A stretch of DNA of 64,000 bases from JALZEG01 sp046263255 (GCA_046263255.1 JBHELD010000031.1:68926-132925), one strand, 5' to 3'; positions 8,679 through 17,102 are shown, numbered from the stretch's first letter. Made by a program: numbers and translations. Notes: a model not told the origin generated them from the letters alone.

Positions 8679-9575
8679 ATGACCCCCGTAGACGAGCGCA
8701 CGACCCTGATCAGGAGCACCCTCATCCGGCGGATCGAGCGGGTGGACCTGCGCGTCCGCGACGCCGACGCGTCGCTGCGCTTCTACCGGGACGTGGTCGG
8801 GCTGGACGTGACGGAGCGGACCGCGGAGGCCGCCCCCCTGGCCGCTCCCGGAGGAGCTCCGTTCCTGACCCTGCGCTCGTCGGGCGTGAGACAGCCGGCG
8901 GATCCCCGCGCGACGGGGCTGTTCCACATCGCGATCCGGTTCCCGAGCCGGGCGGCCCTCGGCGACGCGCTCGCGCGCCTGGCGGACGCGGGGCTGGGGA
9001 TCGGCGCCGGCGACCACGCGGTCAGCGAGGCGCTCTACGTCTCCGACCCCGACGGCAACGGCGTCGAGCTGTACCACGACCGGCCCGTGGAGGAGTGGCC
9101 GCCGCCGGCGGACGGCGCCCTCGTGCCGATGGTCACGCTGCCGGTCGACCTGCAGAGCCTCCTGTCCGCGGGGCGGGGGGCCGCCGCCGTGGGGGACCAC
9201 GCTCCCGAACGCACCGACATGGGACACGTCCACCTCCAGGTCGCGGACGTCGAGCGAACCGTCGCGTTCTACTCCGGTGAGCTCGGGCTCGACCTGACCG
9301 CGCGCATGGGGGCCGAGGCCGGGTTCTTCTCGTCCAACGGCTACCACCACCACGTCGGGGCTAACTCGTGGCAGTCCCGCGGAGGATCGCCGGCCGCGCC
9401 GAACCGGGCCGGGCTCGACCGCGTCGTCTTCGCGGTGGCGGACGCCGCCGAGCTCGAGGGGCTCCGGCTGCGGCTCGCCGAGCACGGGCGCGCTACGGAA
9501 GGCCGGGCGCGCGAGTCGCTGGTCGTGCGGGATCCCGACGGGAACGAGCTGCGGTTCGAGGTGCGTCCCTCCTAG
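8679..9575 (+). CDS. two-domain VOC protein (CatE-like dioxygenase/glyoxalase fold)
   Basis: This 298-residue protein holds two vicinal-oxygen-chelate domains, about residues 17-133 and 178-298, like Bacillus CatE-type extradiol dioxygenases. Candidate metal ligands are visible in GLFHIAIR, the segment DPDGNGVELY, GHVHLQV and the final DPDGNELRFEV. The ATG at 8679 follows a GGAG about 6 nt upstream. It ends with a TAG interlocked (CTAG) with the stop of the gene on the other strand. The substrate cannot be named from sequence. Confidence 0.8.
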   Translation: MTPVDERTTLIRSTLIRRIERVDLRVRDADASLRFYRDVVGLDVTERTAEAAPLAAPGGAPFLTLRSSGVRQPADPRATGLFHIAIRFPSRAALGDALARLADAGLGIGAGDHAVSEALYVSDPDGNGVELYHDRPVEEWPPPADGALVPMVTLPVDLQSLLSAGRGAAAVGDHAPERTDMGHVHLQVADVERTVAFYSGELGLDLTARMGAEAGFFSSNGYHHHVGANSWQSRGGSPAAPNRAGLDRVVFAVADAAELEGLRLRLAEHGRATEGRARESLVVRDPDGNELRFEVRPS

Positions 9576-10705
9576 ACGTTCTCCAGCACCAGCTCGGTCT
9601 CCGTCCCGAGCACCCGCGCGAGCCCCTCCGCCTCTTCGCCGAGCGCGGCCCTCTGCGCTCTCGTCAACCTGCCGAACGGGACGACGCGGATCAGCGCCCG
9701 CTTCGCCCTGCGCTCGAGCTTCCATCCCGCGCGGACGCGACCGTCGACCAGGACCGCCGGCAGCGACCACACCGCGACCGGCTTGACGGTGTAGATGCGG
9801 CCGGCGAACGCGGCGTCGACGACGGCGTCCTTGTGCGGCGCGCTCATCACGAGCAGCTGGTCGAACGACGGCAGGAGCCGGACCCCCTCGGTCGCCCGGG
9901 CGCGCTTCACCGCGGCGACGTCGCGGGCGAGCAGCCACCTCTTGTCGCCTCCGACCTCGACTTCCGTCACCTCGTCGGCGAGCAGGCGGCGCAGCACGCG
10001 GCGGGCCTCGGGCGGCTTGACGCCCCACCAGCGCGCCGCCTCGGCGACGGTGGCGGGGCCGTACGTCGTGAGCCAGCGGCGGAAGACCTCGCGCAGCGCG
10101 TCGTCGGTGTCGTATTCGCGCCAGGCGCCGATCCACTGGTCGGGGCGCACGAACGTCACGTTGCGGCCGGCGCCGGGCCCGAAGCACAGCAGCCCGCGAA
10201 ACGCGGCGGGCTTCAGCATCTCCCCCCACCCCGACAGCAACCGCTCCTCCAGGTGATCCCTCTTCGTGATGCGGAGGATGGCGCGCGCGAGCTCCTCGCG
10301 CGAGAGTCGTCGCCCGTCGAGAGCCTGCGGCACCGCGTCCAGCACCGCGTGCAGGTCCGCCTCGTCGATCCCGAAGTACCGCAGGAACGAAGGGTTCTGG
10401 TACTGGCCGCGCGTGGCCTGGGCGGCGCAGTAGAGCGGGACGTCTGCCGCCGCGAAGACGTGGAGGGTTCCGCGCATCCCCCACGTCTTGACGAGCTCGG
10501 CGTTCTCGAGCGCGTCGTCGACGCGCGCGGAGGTGAGGCGGGAGACGCGCGCCGCGAGAGCGAGCGGGACCGTGCTCGCGATCTGCGCGTGCGCGCCGCA
10601 CATGCGCCCGACGACGTCGACGAGCCTGGCGGCGGCGACGCGGCGGGTGAGGTGCGACCGTCCGAGCCGCCGCGCCGTGACCTGCTCCCAGGTGACCTGC
10701 GTCAT
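9572..10705 (-). CDS. winged-helix DNA-binding protein, AlkZ/YcaQ-like (HTH_42)
   Basis: This 377-residue protein belongs to the HTH_42 family, which includes the DNA glycosylases AlkZ and YcaQ/AlkX that unhook bulky or cross-linked bases. The family landmark WGMRGTLH is at 75-82. Where AlkZ carries a Gln-x-Gln catalytic motif, this protein has His-Ala-Gln at 39-41 (GAHAQIAS). A longer in-frame extension upstream overlaps the glycosidase gene and is not protein-like. Glycosylase activity is inference; many family members are untested. It overlaps the VOC gene by 4 bp at the stop codons. Confidence 0.8.
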   Translation of the reverse strand: MTQVTWEQVTARRLGRSHLTRRVAAARLVDVVGRMCGAHAQIASTVPLALAARVSRLTSARVDDALENAELVKTWGMRGTLHVFAAADVPLYCAAQATRGQYQNPSFLRYFGIDEADLHAVLDAVPQALDGRRLSREELARAILRITKRDHLEERLLSGWGEMLKPAAFRGLLCFGPGAGRNVTFVRPDQWIGAWREYDTDDALREVFRRWLTTYGPATVAEAARWWGVKPPEARRVLRRLLADEVTEVEVGGDKRWLLARDVAAVKRARATEGVRLLPSFDQLLVMSAPHKDAVVDAAFAGRIYTVKPVAVWSLPAVLVDGRVRAGWKLERRAKRALIRVVPFGRLTRAQRAALGEEAEGLARVLGTETELVLENV

Positions 10706-10734
10706 GCGGCGCAGCTTCGCACGTCGTGTGGCCG

Positions 10735-12903
10735 TTACCTGAACGAGTAGCGCTCCGATCCGAACGCCTTCAGCGCGGCGAGGTAGAACTGCGCGTGCGT
10801 CGGCACGTGTGGCTGCCCCGAGACCGGGATGACCTGTCCCTTGCGCGTGATCCACGCCTCGCCGAGGACGTGCGTCGACGACGCCGGCACGCGCGCGAAC
10901 CACGTGAGGCCGCGGCGCACCCGTCGCAGGTCGCGGGGGCTGCGGGCCCACGCGTACGCGTTGCCGAGCAGCGCCTTGACCTCCTGGCCCCCCCGCTCGG
11001 TCCGCCCGCGCAGGGCCCGCGAGACGGAGCGGAAGTTCACCTCTGCCTGCGCGTCCGCCCGCGCCGACCCGTACCTGAGGAAGCGCACCGGCCACAACAG
11101 CGTGCCCCCGATGTCGGGATCGGTCGTGAAGCAGCTGCAACCCTCGTCGAAGAAGCTCGTCCGGATCGCGGCACCGAGCTCCTCCTGGCGCGCGGACCAC
11201 CGTTCCGCGTTCGCCTGCGAGTCGACCGTGCCGAGCGCGCGCGCCGCGTCGACGGCTGCGCCGAGTCCGAGCCACACCGCCTCCGCTCCGACGAGGGTCT
11301 GCGTCGTGGTGGGGTTGTCCCGCTCCGACGCGAGGCACTGCAGCCCGCTGGTGGGATCGCGGCAGACGTCGGTGAGGTACTGCGCGGCGCGCTGGATCGA
11401 CTCGTACACCTCGCGCGTCGTCAGGTAGCCGCGGTCGTTCGTGACGTCGTAGTGGTCGTAGAGCGTCCAGATCCCCAGACCGGTCTCGTCGACCTCGTAG
11501 GGGATCGGCCCGCCGACGACGCCGTCCGCGTAGTAGTTCTGGGCCCAGTTTCCGGCGGGCGTGGCGCCGGATGCGCCGCGCGGGCGGCTGGTGGCGGTGA
11601 CCTGCAGGTCGGCGTAGCGCACGTTGTGCGCCCGCACCGTCCCGGGATGCCCCGCGGCATGCAGCGCTCGGTTGACGTACGCGCCGTGCCTTATCCAGTC
11701 GAGCCCGAGTGGCGGCTGCGTCGTGATGGACGCGACGACGAGCCCGCCGGCGGCCCCGGCGCGCGGCGCGGGATCGGTCGCCTGACGCATCACGATCAGC
11801 GACCGCTTGGCGACCGCGACCACCGGCCGCGGCGCGTCCTTCGGCAGCCTCGCGCCCGACAGCCACGTCCGCCACCAGCGCGCCTTGTTCGAGATCACCC
11901 GCCGCACGGGGAGCGAGCGCGCGTCGTCGAGCAACGACACGGCCTCCTCGGCCGTGAACGCCGCGGCGATCGCCAGCGTCGTCGTCGCGCTCCTGCGGCG
12001 CGCGAGCGAGAGCTGGTCCGCGAGCGCGGCGTCGGCCTGACCCGCGACCTCGTCGTCGCCGGCGAGCTTCCCGTCCTTCGCGTCGTCGTACGCGCTCGTG
12101 CCGGGCGCGCCCTGGTACGTGTCCGCGCCTATCTGGTGGGCGTCGGAGCGACCGAGGAAGCCCATCGCCAGCGCGGCCCCCGACGGCGCTCCGGTCGACT
12201 CGTCGGTGCCGGACCGCGCGTGCATCACGGCGTCGGCGGCGTTGTCGTACGAGGCGCCGTCGTCGTTGTCCTCCTCGGTGCACCAGTCCTGGTGCGGCGC
12301 CTGCGGCGTCTTGCCGAAGACGGGATTGAAGTTCGCGAAGCCGATCACACGGACGGACCGCGCCCGGGACCGCGGTGTCCGCGCCACCGTCACCTGGCGG
12401 AGCAGGACGTCCCGGTCGTGGGCGACCACGTCCCTCACGGTGACCTTCAGACCGACCGCCCCTCTCCGGAACGAGGTCACGACCACGTCCCCGTCGTCGT
12501 CGCCCCACCGCTGCGAGGAAGGCCACTGCCGCAGCCACTCGAACTGCCACTTCCGCGCCGAGCCGCTGCGCCACGCGAGGCCCAGCAGCGCACCTTCGTT
12601 GGGAAGCGCGCCGAGACGCGGCTGCGACCGGCCGAGCGTCCGGTACTTGATCTGGTCGTAGAACGAGGGCGACGGCCATTTCAGGACCGTGATCGTGGCC
12701 TTCTCGTTGAACCCCGCCGAGAGCGCCTGGTTGCCCGACGTAGCGGAGACGTCGGTCGGTCCGTACTCCTCGGGCTCGTTCGCGCCGGTGCAGTCGGGCG
12801 GCGCCTGGGCGCGCACGGGCGCGGGCGTCGCGAGCAGCGACGAACCGGCCACGACCGCAAGGAGCCCGGCCGTCACCGGCCGGATCGGGGAGCTGCGCAC
12901 CAC
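10735..12903 (-). CDS. secreted GH15-like (glucoamylase-type) glycosidase
   Basis: This is a protein of about 722 residues with an N-terminal signal peptide ending near PVRAQA. The C-terminal half reads as an alpha/alpha six-hairpin glycosidase of the GH15 type: NYYADGV, YEVDETGLGIWTLYDHYD and later helical hairpin segments. The N-terminal half is beta-rich, as in bacterial glucoamylases. The GTG at 12903 is preferred because a TATCCT box lies 6 nt upstream. A GTG at 12936 would add 11 residues, and the next codon is also GTG. Likely substrate is an alpha-glucan or related glucoside, but the acid/base residues were not assigned. Confidence 0.75.
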   Translation of the reverse strand: MVRSSPIRPVTAGLLAVVAGSSLLATPAPVRAQAPPDCTGANEPEEYGPTDVSATSGNQALSAGFNEKATITVLKWPSPSFYDQIKYRTLGRSQPRLGALPNEGALLGLAWRSGSARKWQFEWLRQWPSSQRWGDDDGDVVVTSFRRGAVGLKVTVRDVVAHDRDVLLRQVTVARTPRSRARSVRVIGFANFNPVFGKTPQAPHQDWCTEEDNDDGASYDNAADAVMHARSGTDESTGAPSGAALAMGFLGRSDAHQIGADTYQGAPGTSAYDDAKDGKLAGDDEVAGQADAALADQLSLARRRSATTTLAIAAAFTAEEAVSLLDDARSLPVRRVISNKARWWRTWLSGARLPKDAPRPVVAVAKRSLIVMRQATDPAPRAGAAGGLVVASITTQPPLGLDWIRHGAYVNRALHAAGHPGTVRAHNVRYADLQVTATSRPRGASGATPAGNWAQNYYADGVVGGPIPYEVDETGLGIWTLYDHYDVTNDRGYLTTREVYESIQRAAQYLTDVCRDPTSGLQCLASERDNPTTTQTLVGAEAVWLGLGAAVDAARALGTVDSQANAERWSARQEELGAAIRTSFFDEGCSCFTTDPDIGGTLLWPVRFLRYGSARADAQAEVNFRSVSRALRGRTERGGQEVKALLGNAYAWARSPRDLRRVRRGLTWFARVPASSTHVLGEAWITRKGQVIPVSGQPHVPTHAQFYLAALKAFGSERYSFR

Positions 12904-12909
12904 GCCTCC

Positions 12910-12915
12910 AGGATA
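12910..12915 (-). promoter_or_regulatory. -10 box of the GH15-like gene (leaderless)
   Basis: TATCCT on the minus strand ends 6 nt before the GTG at 12903. A GGAGG in the same gap would also serve a downstream GTG at 12900, so the exact start is open. Confidence 0.5.
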
Positions 12916-13171
12916 GGGAGTCGGGGAAGATGTCACACCCCGTCACTACGGTCAACGAGATGGAAGCCGTCCTGGTTGGGCGTCGCGTTCACCTCGCGGT
13001 CGTGTACGTCCCGCCCGAAGGCGTGTGCGCGGAGGTGCTCCGCTTCGCGCTCGCGCGCTTGCCGCCGTTCGAGCGCGCGCTCGCCGCGAGGGTCGTCCCG
13101 ACGAGCCCGCTTCACGCTGCACGGGTACCTGCAGGCCGTGGTGACGGGATTGAGCTGCCTCCCGGCGGGGT

Positions 13172-14206
13172 CTACGCGCCGATCTCGACGACGATCTTGC
13201 CGAACTGCCCGCCCTCCTCCAGCCGCCGCAGAGCCGCGGGGGCCTCGTCGAGCGGGACGATGCGATCGACGATCGGGTGCAGCTTGGCCCCCGCGACGAG
13301 GCGCAGCATGTCCGACACGTCTCGGACCGACCCCATCGTCGACCCGATCACCGAGAGCTGGTTCCAGAAGAGCCGGCGGACGTCCAGCTCCGGGTTCGGC
13401 CCCGCGGTCGCGCCGGCGATCACGAGGCGTCCTCCCTTGCGCAGCGCCCGCAGGGCCCCGTCGAGCGACGGTCCGGCCGCGGAGTCCACCGCGAGATCGA
13501 CGCCGCGCTTGCCGGTCAGCCGCCGCACCGCCCGCCCCACGTCTTCCTCGCGATAGTTGACGCCGCCGTCGGCTCCCAGGTCGGCCGCGCGCCGGAGCTT
13601 CTCCGCGGCCGAGGACGTCACGATGACCTTCCCCGCGGTGAGCCGTGCGAGCTGGAACAACGAGAGCGCGAGCCCGCCGCCGATCCCGGTCACGAGCACC
13701 CACTCACCGGGTCGCATCCGCCCCCGGGTGAACAGCATCCGGTAGGCGGTGATGAACGTCACGCCGAGGGCGGCGGCCTCGGCGAAGTCGAGATGCTCGG
13801 GGATCGGGAAGACGTTGCTCGCGGGCAGCTTCACGACCTCCGCGAACGTTCCCGGATCGTGCTCGCCGAGCATCCGGAACCCGGAGCACTCCGACTGCTC
13901 GCCGGCGCGGCACCGCTCGCAGGTCCCGCAGAAGAGCGCGGGATTGACGATCACGCGGTCGCCCGAACGAAAGCCTCGGGCCACTCCGTCGCCGAGGGCC
14001 GCGACGACTCCGGAGCCGTCGGCCCCGAGCACGTGCGGGAAGCGATGCTCGATCTTCAGCGCCCCCTGAACCGTCCAGAGGTCGAGGTGGTTGAACGCTG
14101 CGGCCCTGACCGAGACGGTCACCTCCCCGGGACCGGGCTCGGGACGCGGCACGTCCCGGAGCGCGACGGCGTCCCTCCCGTAGCCGTCGATCGTCAGCGC
14201 CCGCAC
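13172..14206 (-). CDS. zinc-binding medium-chain dehydrogenase (alcohol dehydrogenase/quinone reductase type)
   Basis: This 344-residue MDR-family oxidoreductase has the structural-zinc cysteines C93, C96, C99 and C107 (FCGTCERCRAGEQSEC). Its nucleotide-binding region is LVTGIGGGLALSLFQLA. The position of the first catalytic-zinc cysteine is occupied by N39 (FNHLD), as in quinone oxidoreductase-like members, so catalytic zinc may be absent. The start is a GTG at 14206, just downstream of a perfect 15-bp tandem duplication. The substrate is unknown. Confidence 0.88.
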   Translation of the reverse strand: MRALTIDGYGRDAVALRDVPRPEPGPGEVTVSVRAAAFNHLDLWTVQGALKIEHRFPHVLGADGSGVVAALGDGVARGFRSGDRVIVNPALFCGTCERCRAGEQSECSGFRMLGEHDPGTFAEVVKLPASNVFPIPEHLDFAEAAALGVTFITAYRMLFTRGRMRPGEWVLVTGIGGGLALSLFQLARLTAGKVIVTSSAAEKLRRAADLGADGGVNYREEDVGRAVRRLTGKRGVDLAVDSAAGPSLDGALRALRKGGRLVIAGATAGPNPELDVRRLFWNQLSVIGSTMGSVRDVSDMLRLVAGAKLHPIVDRIVPLDEAPAALRRLEEGGQFGKIVVEIGA

Positions 14207-14218
14207 GCAGACCTCGGT

Positions 14219-14248
14219 TCTCCCGGCTTCCGCTCTCCCGGCTTCCGC
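14219..14248. repeat. perfect 15-bp tandem duplication upstream of the dehydrogenase
   Basis: Two identical 15-bp units (14219-14233 and 14234-14248, tctcccggcttccgc) lie 12 bp before the GTG at 14206. On the minus strand each unit holds GGGAGA, so the Shine-Dalgarno-like purines are also doubled. Confidence 0.9.
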
Positions 14249-14339
14249 ACGGCGCCTGGATAACCCACGCCGCCGTTTCTGTCACACGCCCTCCCTATCT
14301 TCTTCCCGAGCCGCACTCCCGGGCCAGGAGGTGAGGCAC

Positions 14340-14519
14340 ATGGCAGCTCCTCAGTCCCGGAAACCGACCGCCGGCCCGCGCCCGGGCCCCCGGTGCCGCG
14401 CCTGCGGCAAGACGATCGAGGTCCCCGAGGGGTGGAGCCACGGCCCCGCCGTCAGGCGCCACTACTGGGCCCGGCACCGCGAGGTGATGACCCGGGCCCG
14501 CAGCAAGGAGGCGGAGTGA
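14340..14519 (+). CDS. 59-residue C2H2-type zinc-finger protein
   Basis: This very small basic protein has one likely zinc site, C19-x2-C22-x18-H41-x4-H46 (CRAC ... HYWARH), with a basic, proline-rich N-terminus. AGGAGG sits 8 nt before the ATG at 14340; a GTG at 14331 would add three residues but leaves no room for the ribosome binding site. The stop overlaps the GTG of the next gene (GTGA), so the two are translationally coupled. I do not recognise the family. DNA, RNA or protein binding are all possible. Confidence 0.7.
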   Translation: MAAPQSRKPTAGPRPGPRCRACGKTIEVPEGWSHGPAVRRHYWARHREVMTRARSKEAE

Positions 14520-14923
14520 CCCACGGTGCCGTCGGTCCGGGGATCGCGGGCGAGGGCCCGGACCCGGACCGCTGCGACACCGTCGCCGGCGAGGGCCCGG
14601 CCCCGGACCGCTGCGACACCGCGGCCGGCGAGGGCCCGGCGCCGGACCGCTGCGACACCGTGGCCGGCGAGGGCCGAACGGCGAACTGCCCCGGCGAGCG
14701 CGGTGTGGTCGACGTGGACGAAGCACCCGACGGCCTCAACTGTGCCGGCGCCGTCGAGGGCGTTCGGATCCCCGATCTCGGGGACCTCGTGATCGTCCTG
14801 CTGGCCGGGACGCTGGCGGGGCTGCGGGACCGCCTCGCGCACGACGGCTTCGACCCGGCCGCCGAGCTCGTGGCCGATCTGGTGGACATCGCGGACGACT
14901 ACCTGACGCGCGTCGCCGCTTAG
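14516..14923 (+). CDS. hypothetical protein with three 13-residue cysteine repeats
   Basis: This 135-residue acidic protein begins with three near-identical tandem units AGEGPxPDRCDT(V/A) at residues 11-23, 24-36 and 37-49, then a truncated fourth. Each unit has one cysteine. The C-terminal half (about 70-135) reads as a helical domain with the stretch DLGDLVIVLLAGTLAGLRDRL. The GTG start overlaps the stop of the zinc-finger gene, with AAGGAGG 4 nt upstream. No recognised family. The repeat array looks recently expanded, because the DNA units are almost identical. Confidence 0.65.
   Translation: MTHGAVGPGIAGEGPDPDRCDTVAGEGPAPDRCDTAAGEGPAPDRCDTVAGEGRTANCPGERGVVDVDEAPDGLNCAGAVEGVRIPDLGDLVIVLLAGTLAGLRDRLAHDGFDPAAELVADLVDIADDYLTRVAA
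14546..14662 (+). repeat. three tandem 39-bp in-frame repeats
   Basis: Units 14546-14584, 14585-14623 and 14624-14662 differ at only a few bases, followed by a 15-bp partial unit. Because 39 is a multiple of three, gain or loss of units keeps the reading frame. Confidence 0.92.
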
Positions 14924-15031
14924 CCCCCGGTGTCGCCCCACCCCGCACGGCCGCCGCCGAGACCGACGCCTCACCGCAGCGCGCGCGGCGAGGCCGCCGC
15001 TTCCCCTCGATCGCTGGAGCGCGACGGCCGC

Positions 15032-15940
15032 CTAGGCCCGAGGTGTCACGGCGTCCCGCACTGCCGCCGCCACGGCCCGCGTCGCGAGCGCGCCGAGGAG
15101 ATCCAGCTGCGCCGGCGGAGGGCCGTCCGCGGGCGGGACCGCCAGGGCGAAGACGACGTCGCCGTCGTAGCGGGTATGGGCCGGGCGCACCGCGACCGTG
15201 ATCCCGTCGGAGCCGCGGCTCGCAAGCCAGCGCACGTCCCGCTTGTCGAGGGCTCCCTCGACGGCGACGAGCGCGAGGACGGTGTTGCCGGGCACCGGGG
15301 GAGGCGGGCGCGGCATGAAGCGCCGCTCTCCTTCCGGAGCCGCAGTCCCGGCGACGACAGAGCCGTCGTCCGCGACCACGTCCCCGACCGGATTGACGAC
15401 CGCGACGGCCGCGGCGCGCGCTCCGTTCTCCTCGGCGACTCCGAAGCCGAACCCGCCCCGGACCGAGTACTCGAGCCCCGCCCATTTGCCGGCCGTCGCG
15501 CCGGCACCGGCTCCGACGGCGCCCGTCTGCGGCACGCCCGGCACCGCCGCGTCGCAGGCAAGGCGGCCCTGCTCCGGCCCCGGCCTGACGTCGCGCCGGC
15601 CCGCTCCGAGGTCGAGCACGACGGCGGCGGGCACGATGGGAACGACGGCGACGCGCGTCTCGTAGCCGATGCCGCGCTCTTCGAGCCACGAGACGACGCC
15701 GTCGGCTGCCGCGAGGCCGAACGCGCTTCCTCCCGTGAGCAGGACGGCGTGGACCTCGGTGAGCCGGCGGTCGGGGTGGAGCAGGGCGAGCTCGCGGCTG
15801 CTCGGCGAGGACCCGCGGATGTCGCAGGAGCAGACGTTGCCCCGCGGCGGCAGCACCACGGTGCAGCCCGTGCGGGCATCCGGATCCGTCCAGTGGCCGA
15901 TCCTCCAGCCGTGCCCGAGGCCCTCGCTCATGGGGCTCAT
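15032..15940 (-). CDS. P1 family peptidase (DmpA/NylC-type, self-cleaving)
   Basis: This 302-residue Ntn-hydrolase relative belongs to peptidase family S58/P1, which includes the aminopeptidase DmpA and the nylon-oligomer hydrolase NylC. The family segments TGGSAFGLAAADGV (69-82) and GATAGKWAGLEYSVRGGFG are clear. The expected autocleavage site is N219-T220 in PGNTVLALV, leaving Thr as N-terminal nucleophile as in NylC rather than Ser as in DmpA. An ATG nine bases further in (15931) is an alternative start. The substrate is unknown. Confidence 0.9.
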   Translation of the reverse strand: MSPMSEGLGHGWRIGHWTDPDARTGCTVVLPPRGNVCSCDIRGSSPSSRELALLHPDRRLTEVHAVLLTGGSAFGLAAADGVVSWLEERGIGYETRVAVVPIVPAAVVLDLGAGRRDVRPGPEQGRLACDAAVPGVPQTGAVGAGAGATAGKWAGLEYSVRGGFGFGVAEENGARAAAVAVVNPVGDVVADDGSVVAGTAAPEGERRFMPRPPPPVPGNTVLALVAVEGALDKRDVRWLASRGSDGITVAVRPAHTRYDGDVVFALAVPPADGPPPAQLDLLGALATRAVAAAVRDAVTPRA

Positions 15941-16103
15941 ATTGCTGCACGCGCGGGCGGCCGCGCCGTGTGCGGCGGAGCCGCCGCGGCATGCCGGCGT
16001 CGCCGCACGGGTGCCGGCCTCGGCACGTGCGCCGGCGCGCGTCGTGCGCCCGGCGCGATTTGCCTGCTCTAGGTCTTCTCGGGCTGAACCGAAGAGAGAG
16101 GTA

Positions 16104-16163
16104 CCGCCGGCGCGGAGCCGTGGGGGCCGCGGGCGGGCGGGTGTCCCGGCCCCGCGCCGGCGG
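16104..16163. repeat. 12-bp perfect inverted repeat, possible terminator
   Basis: CCGCCGGCGCGG at 16104-16115 and its exact reverse complement at 16152-16163 flank a 36-bp GC-rich loop, immediately after the stop of the minus-strand gene at 16167. No T-run follows, so it could be a terminator stem or simply a stable transcript end. Confidence 0.5.
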
Positions 16164-16166
16164 GAT

Positions 16167-16442
16167 CTATGCCACCGGAACCTTCTGGGTTCCGTCGTTG
16201 GTCACGATCACGATCTCCTTTGGTCGTTCCGACAGCTCGAAGGCGCAGGTAACGCCGTACGGGAACAAGCCCGCGAACGGCGCCATCCGAGCCGTCACCT
16301 GGAACTCGGGCGGCCACTGACCCGGCCGCCGGTCGATCGCGACGTTCGTGACGCCGCCCTCCTGACCGGCGGCGTGCACGACCAGCGCCGAGTTCGCCCA
16401 CCGGGCGACGACGGTGTGCGGCGTCAGAACTAGCTGATCCAA
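16167..16442 (-). CDS. small hypothetical protein (91 residues)
   Basis: This 91-residue protein begins at a TTG with GGAGG 9 nt upstream. It has no signal peptide or transmembrane segment. The composition (VVARWANSALVVHAAG, FQVTARMAPFAGLFPYGV, ERPKEIVIVTNDGT) is that of a small folded beta-rich domain. I do not recognise a family. It is read away from the cupredoxin gene across an AT-rich 132-bp spacer, which probably holds promoters for both. Confidence 0.6.
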   Translation of the reverse strand: MDQLVLTPHTVVARWANSALVVHAAGQEGGVTNVAIDRRPGQWPPEFQVTARMAPFAGLFPYGVTCAFELSERPKEIVIVTNDGTQKVPVA

Positions 16443-16561
16443 CAGAAGGATCCTCCGGCCTCCTCATTCCTTGGTTGAGATCCCTGGGTTAAGCAAATCA
16501 TAAAATCGCGTAAAGATAATCGTAAACCATGTCGCCGGGCCGCGTGCACTCGGCGCGCTGG

Positions 16562-16567
16562 TAACTT
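16562..16567 (+). promoter_or_regulatory. -10 box of the cupredoxin lipoprotein gene (leaderless)
   Basis: TAACTT ends 7 nt before the ATG at 16575, with no ribosome binding site between. The 60 bases upstream are unusually AT-rich for this genome. Confidence 0.55.
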
Positions 16568-16574
16568 CGTCGGC

Positions 16575-17102
16575 ATGCGAGCGATCCGCGGCGGGACCGG
16601 GTTTGCCCGGACGACCGCCGCAGCGGCGGCCCTCGGGTTCCTGCTCGTGAGCTGCGGGAGCGGCGGCGACGCCGGCACCGCCGGCACCGCCGGGCACGAG
16701 CACGACCACTCGCACGACGAGGCGGCGGCCGGCTTCTCCTTCGGCTCGCCCGGTGACCCCGGCGAGGCCACGCGGACGATCGAGGTCGCCGCGAACGACC
16801 CCTTCCGGTTCGATCCCGAGAGCGTCGAGGTGAACGCGGCCGAGACCGTCACGTTCGTAGTCTCGAACGAGGACGAGATCGCGCACGAGTTCGTCCTCGG
16901 TGACCGCGAGTACCAGGAGGCGCACGAGGAGGAGATGTCCTCGGGAGCGATGCACCACGAGGGCAACGCCGTGATGGTCGCCCCCGGCGAGACCCGGGAG
17001 CTCACGTGGACGTTCCCCTCCGAGGGTGAGGTCCTCTACGGGTGTCACGTCGCCGGCCACTACGACGCGGGGATGGTCGGGACGATCGAGGTCGCCTCGT
17101 AG
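16575..17102 (+). CDS. cupredoxin-domain lipoprotein with His-rich linker
   Basis: This 175-residue exported blue-copper-type protein has a lipobox ending at C27 (LLVSC). A His/Asp-rich linker HEHDHSH (41-47) follows, then a cupredoxin domain. Likely type 1 copper ligands are H104 (AHEFVLGD), C157, H162 and M167 (GCHVAGHYDAGM). It probably acts as an electron carrier or copper-binding protein on the outer face of the membrane. The His-rich linker suggests an extra metal-loading site. A second cupredoxin lipoprotein lies 2 kb downstream on the other strand. Confidence 0.88.
   Translation: MRAIRGGTGFARTTAAAAALGFLLVSCGSGGDAGTAGTAGHEHDHSHDEAAAGFSFGSPGDPGEATRTIEVAANDPFRFDPESVEVNAAETVTFVVSNEDEIAHEFVLGDREYQEAHEEEMSSGAMHHEGNAVMVAPGETRELTWTFPSEGEVLYGCHVAGHYDAGMVGTIEVAS

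Noticed and set aside
12937..13171. Open plus-strand frame starting MEAVLVGRRVHLAVVYV in the gap between the glycosidase and dehydrogenase genes
   Set aside because: It continues through the dehydrogenase gene in antisense, has no ribosome binding site or -10 box, and matches no family I know. The 235-bp gap shows nothing else.
14546..14662. CRISPR-like array
   Set aside because: The three 39-bp units are directly contiguous without spacers and are in frame within a coding sequence.
15941..16166. GC-rich gap upstream of the P1 peptidase gene, with several short palindromes
   Set aside because: Apart from the 12-bp inverted repeat at 16104-16163, the palindromes are what very GC-rich DNA gives by chance.
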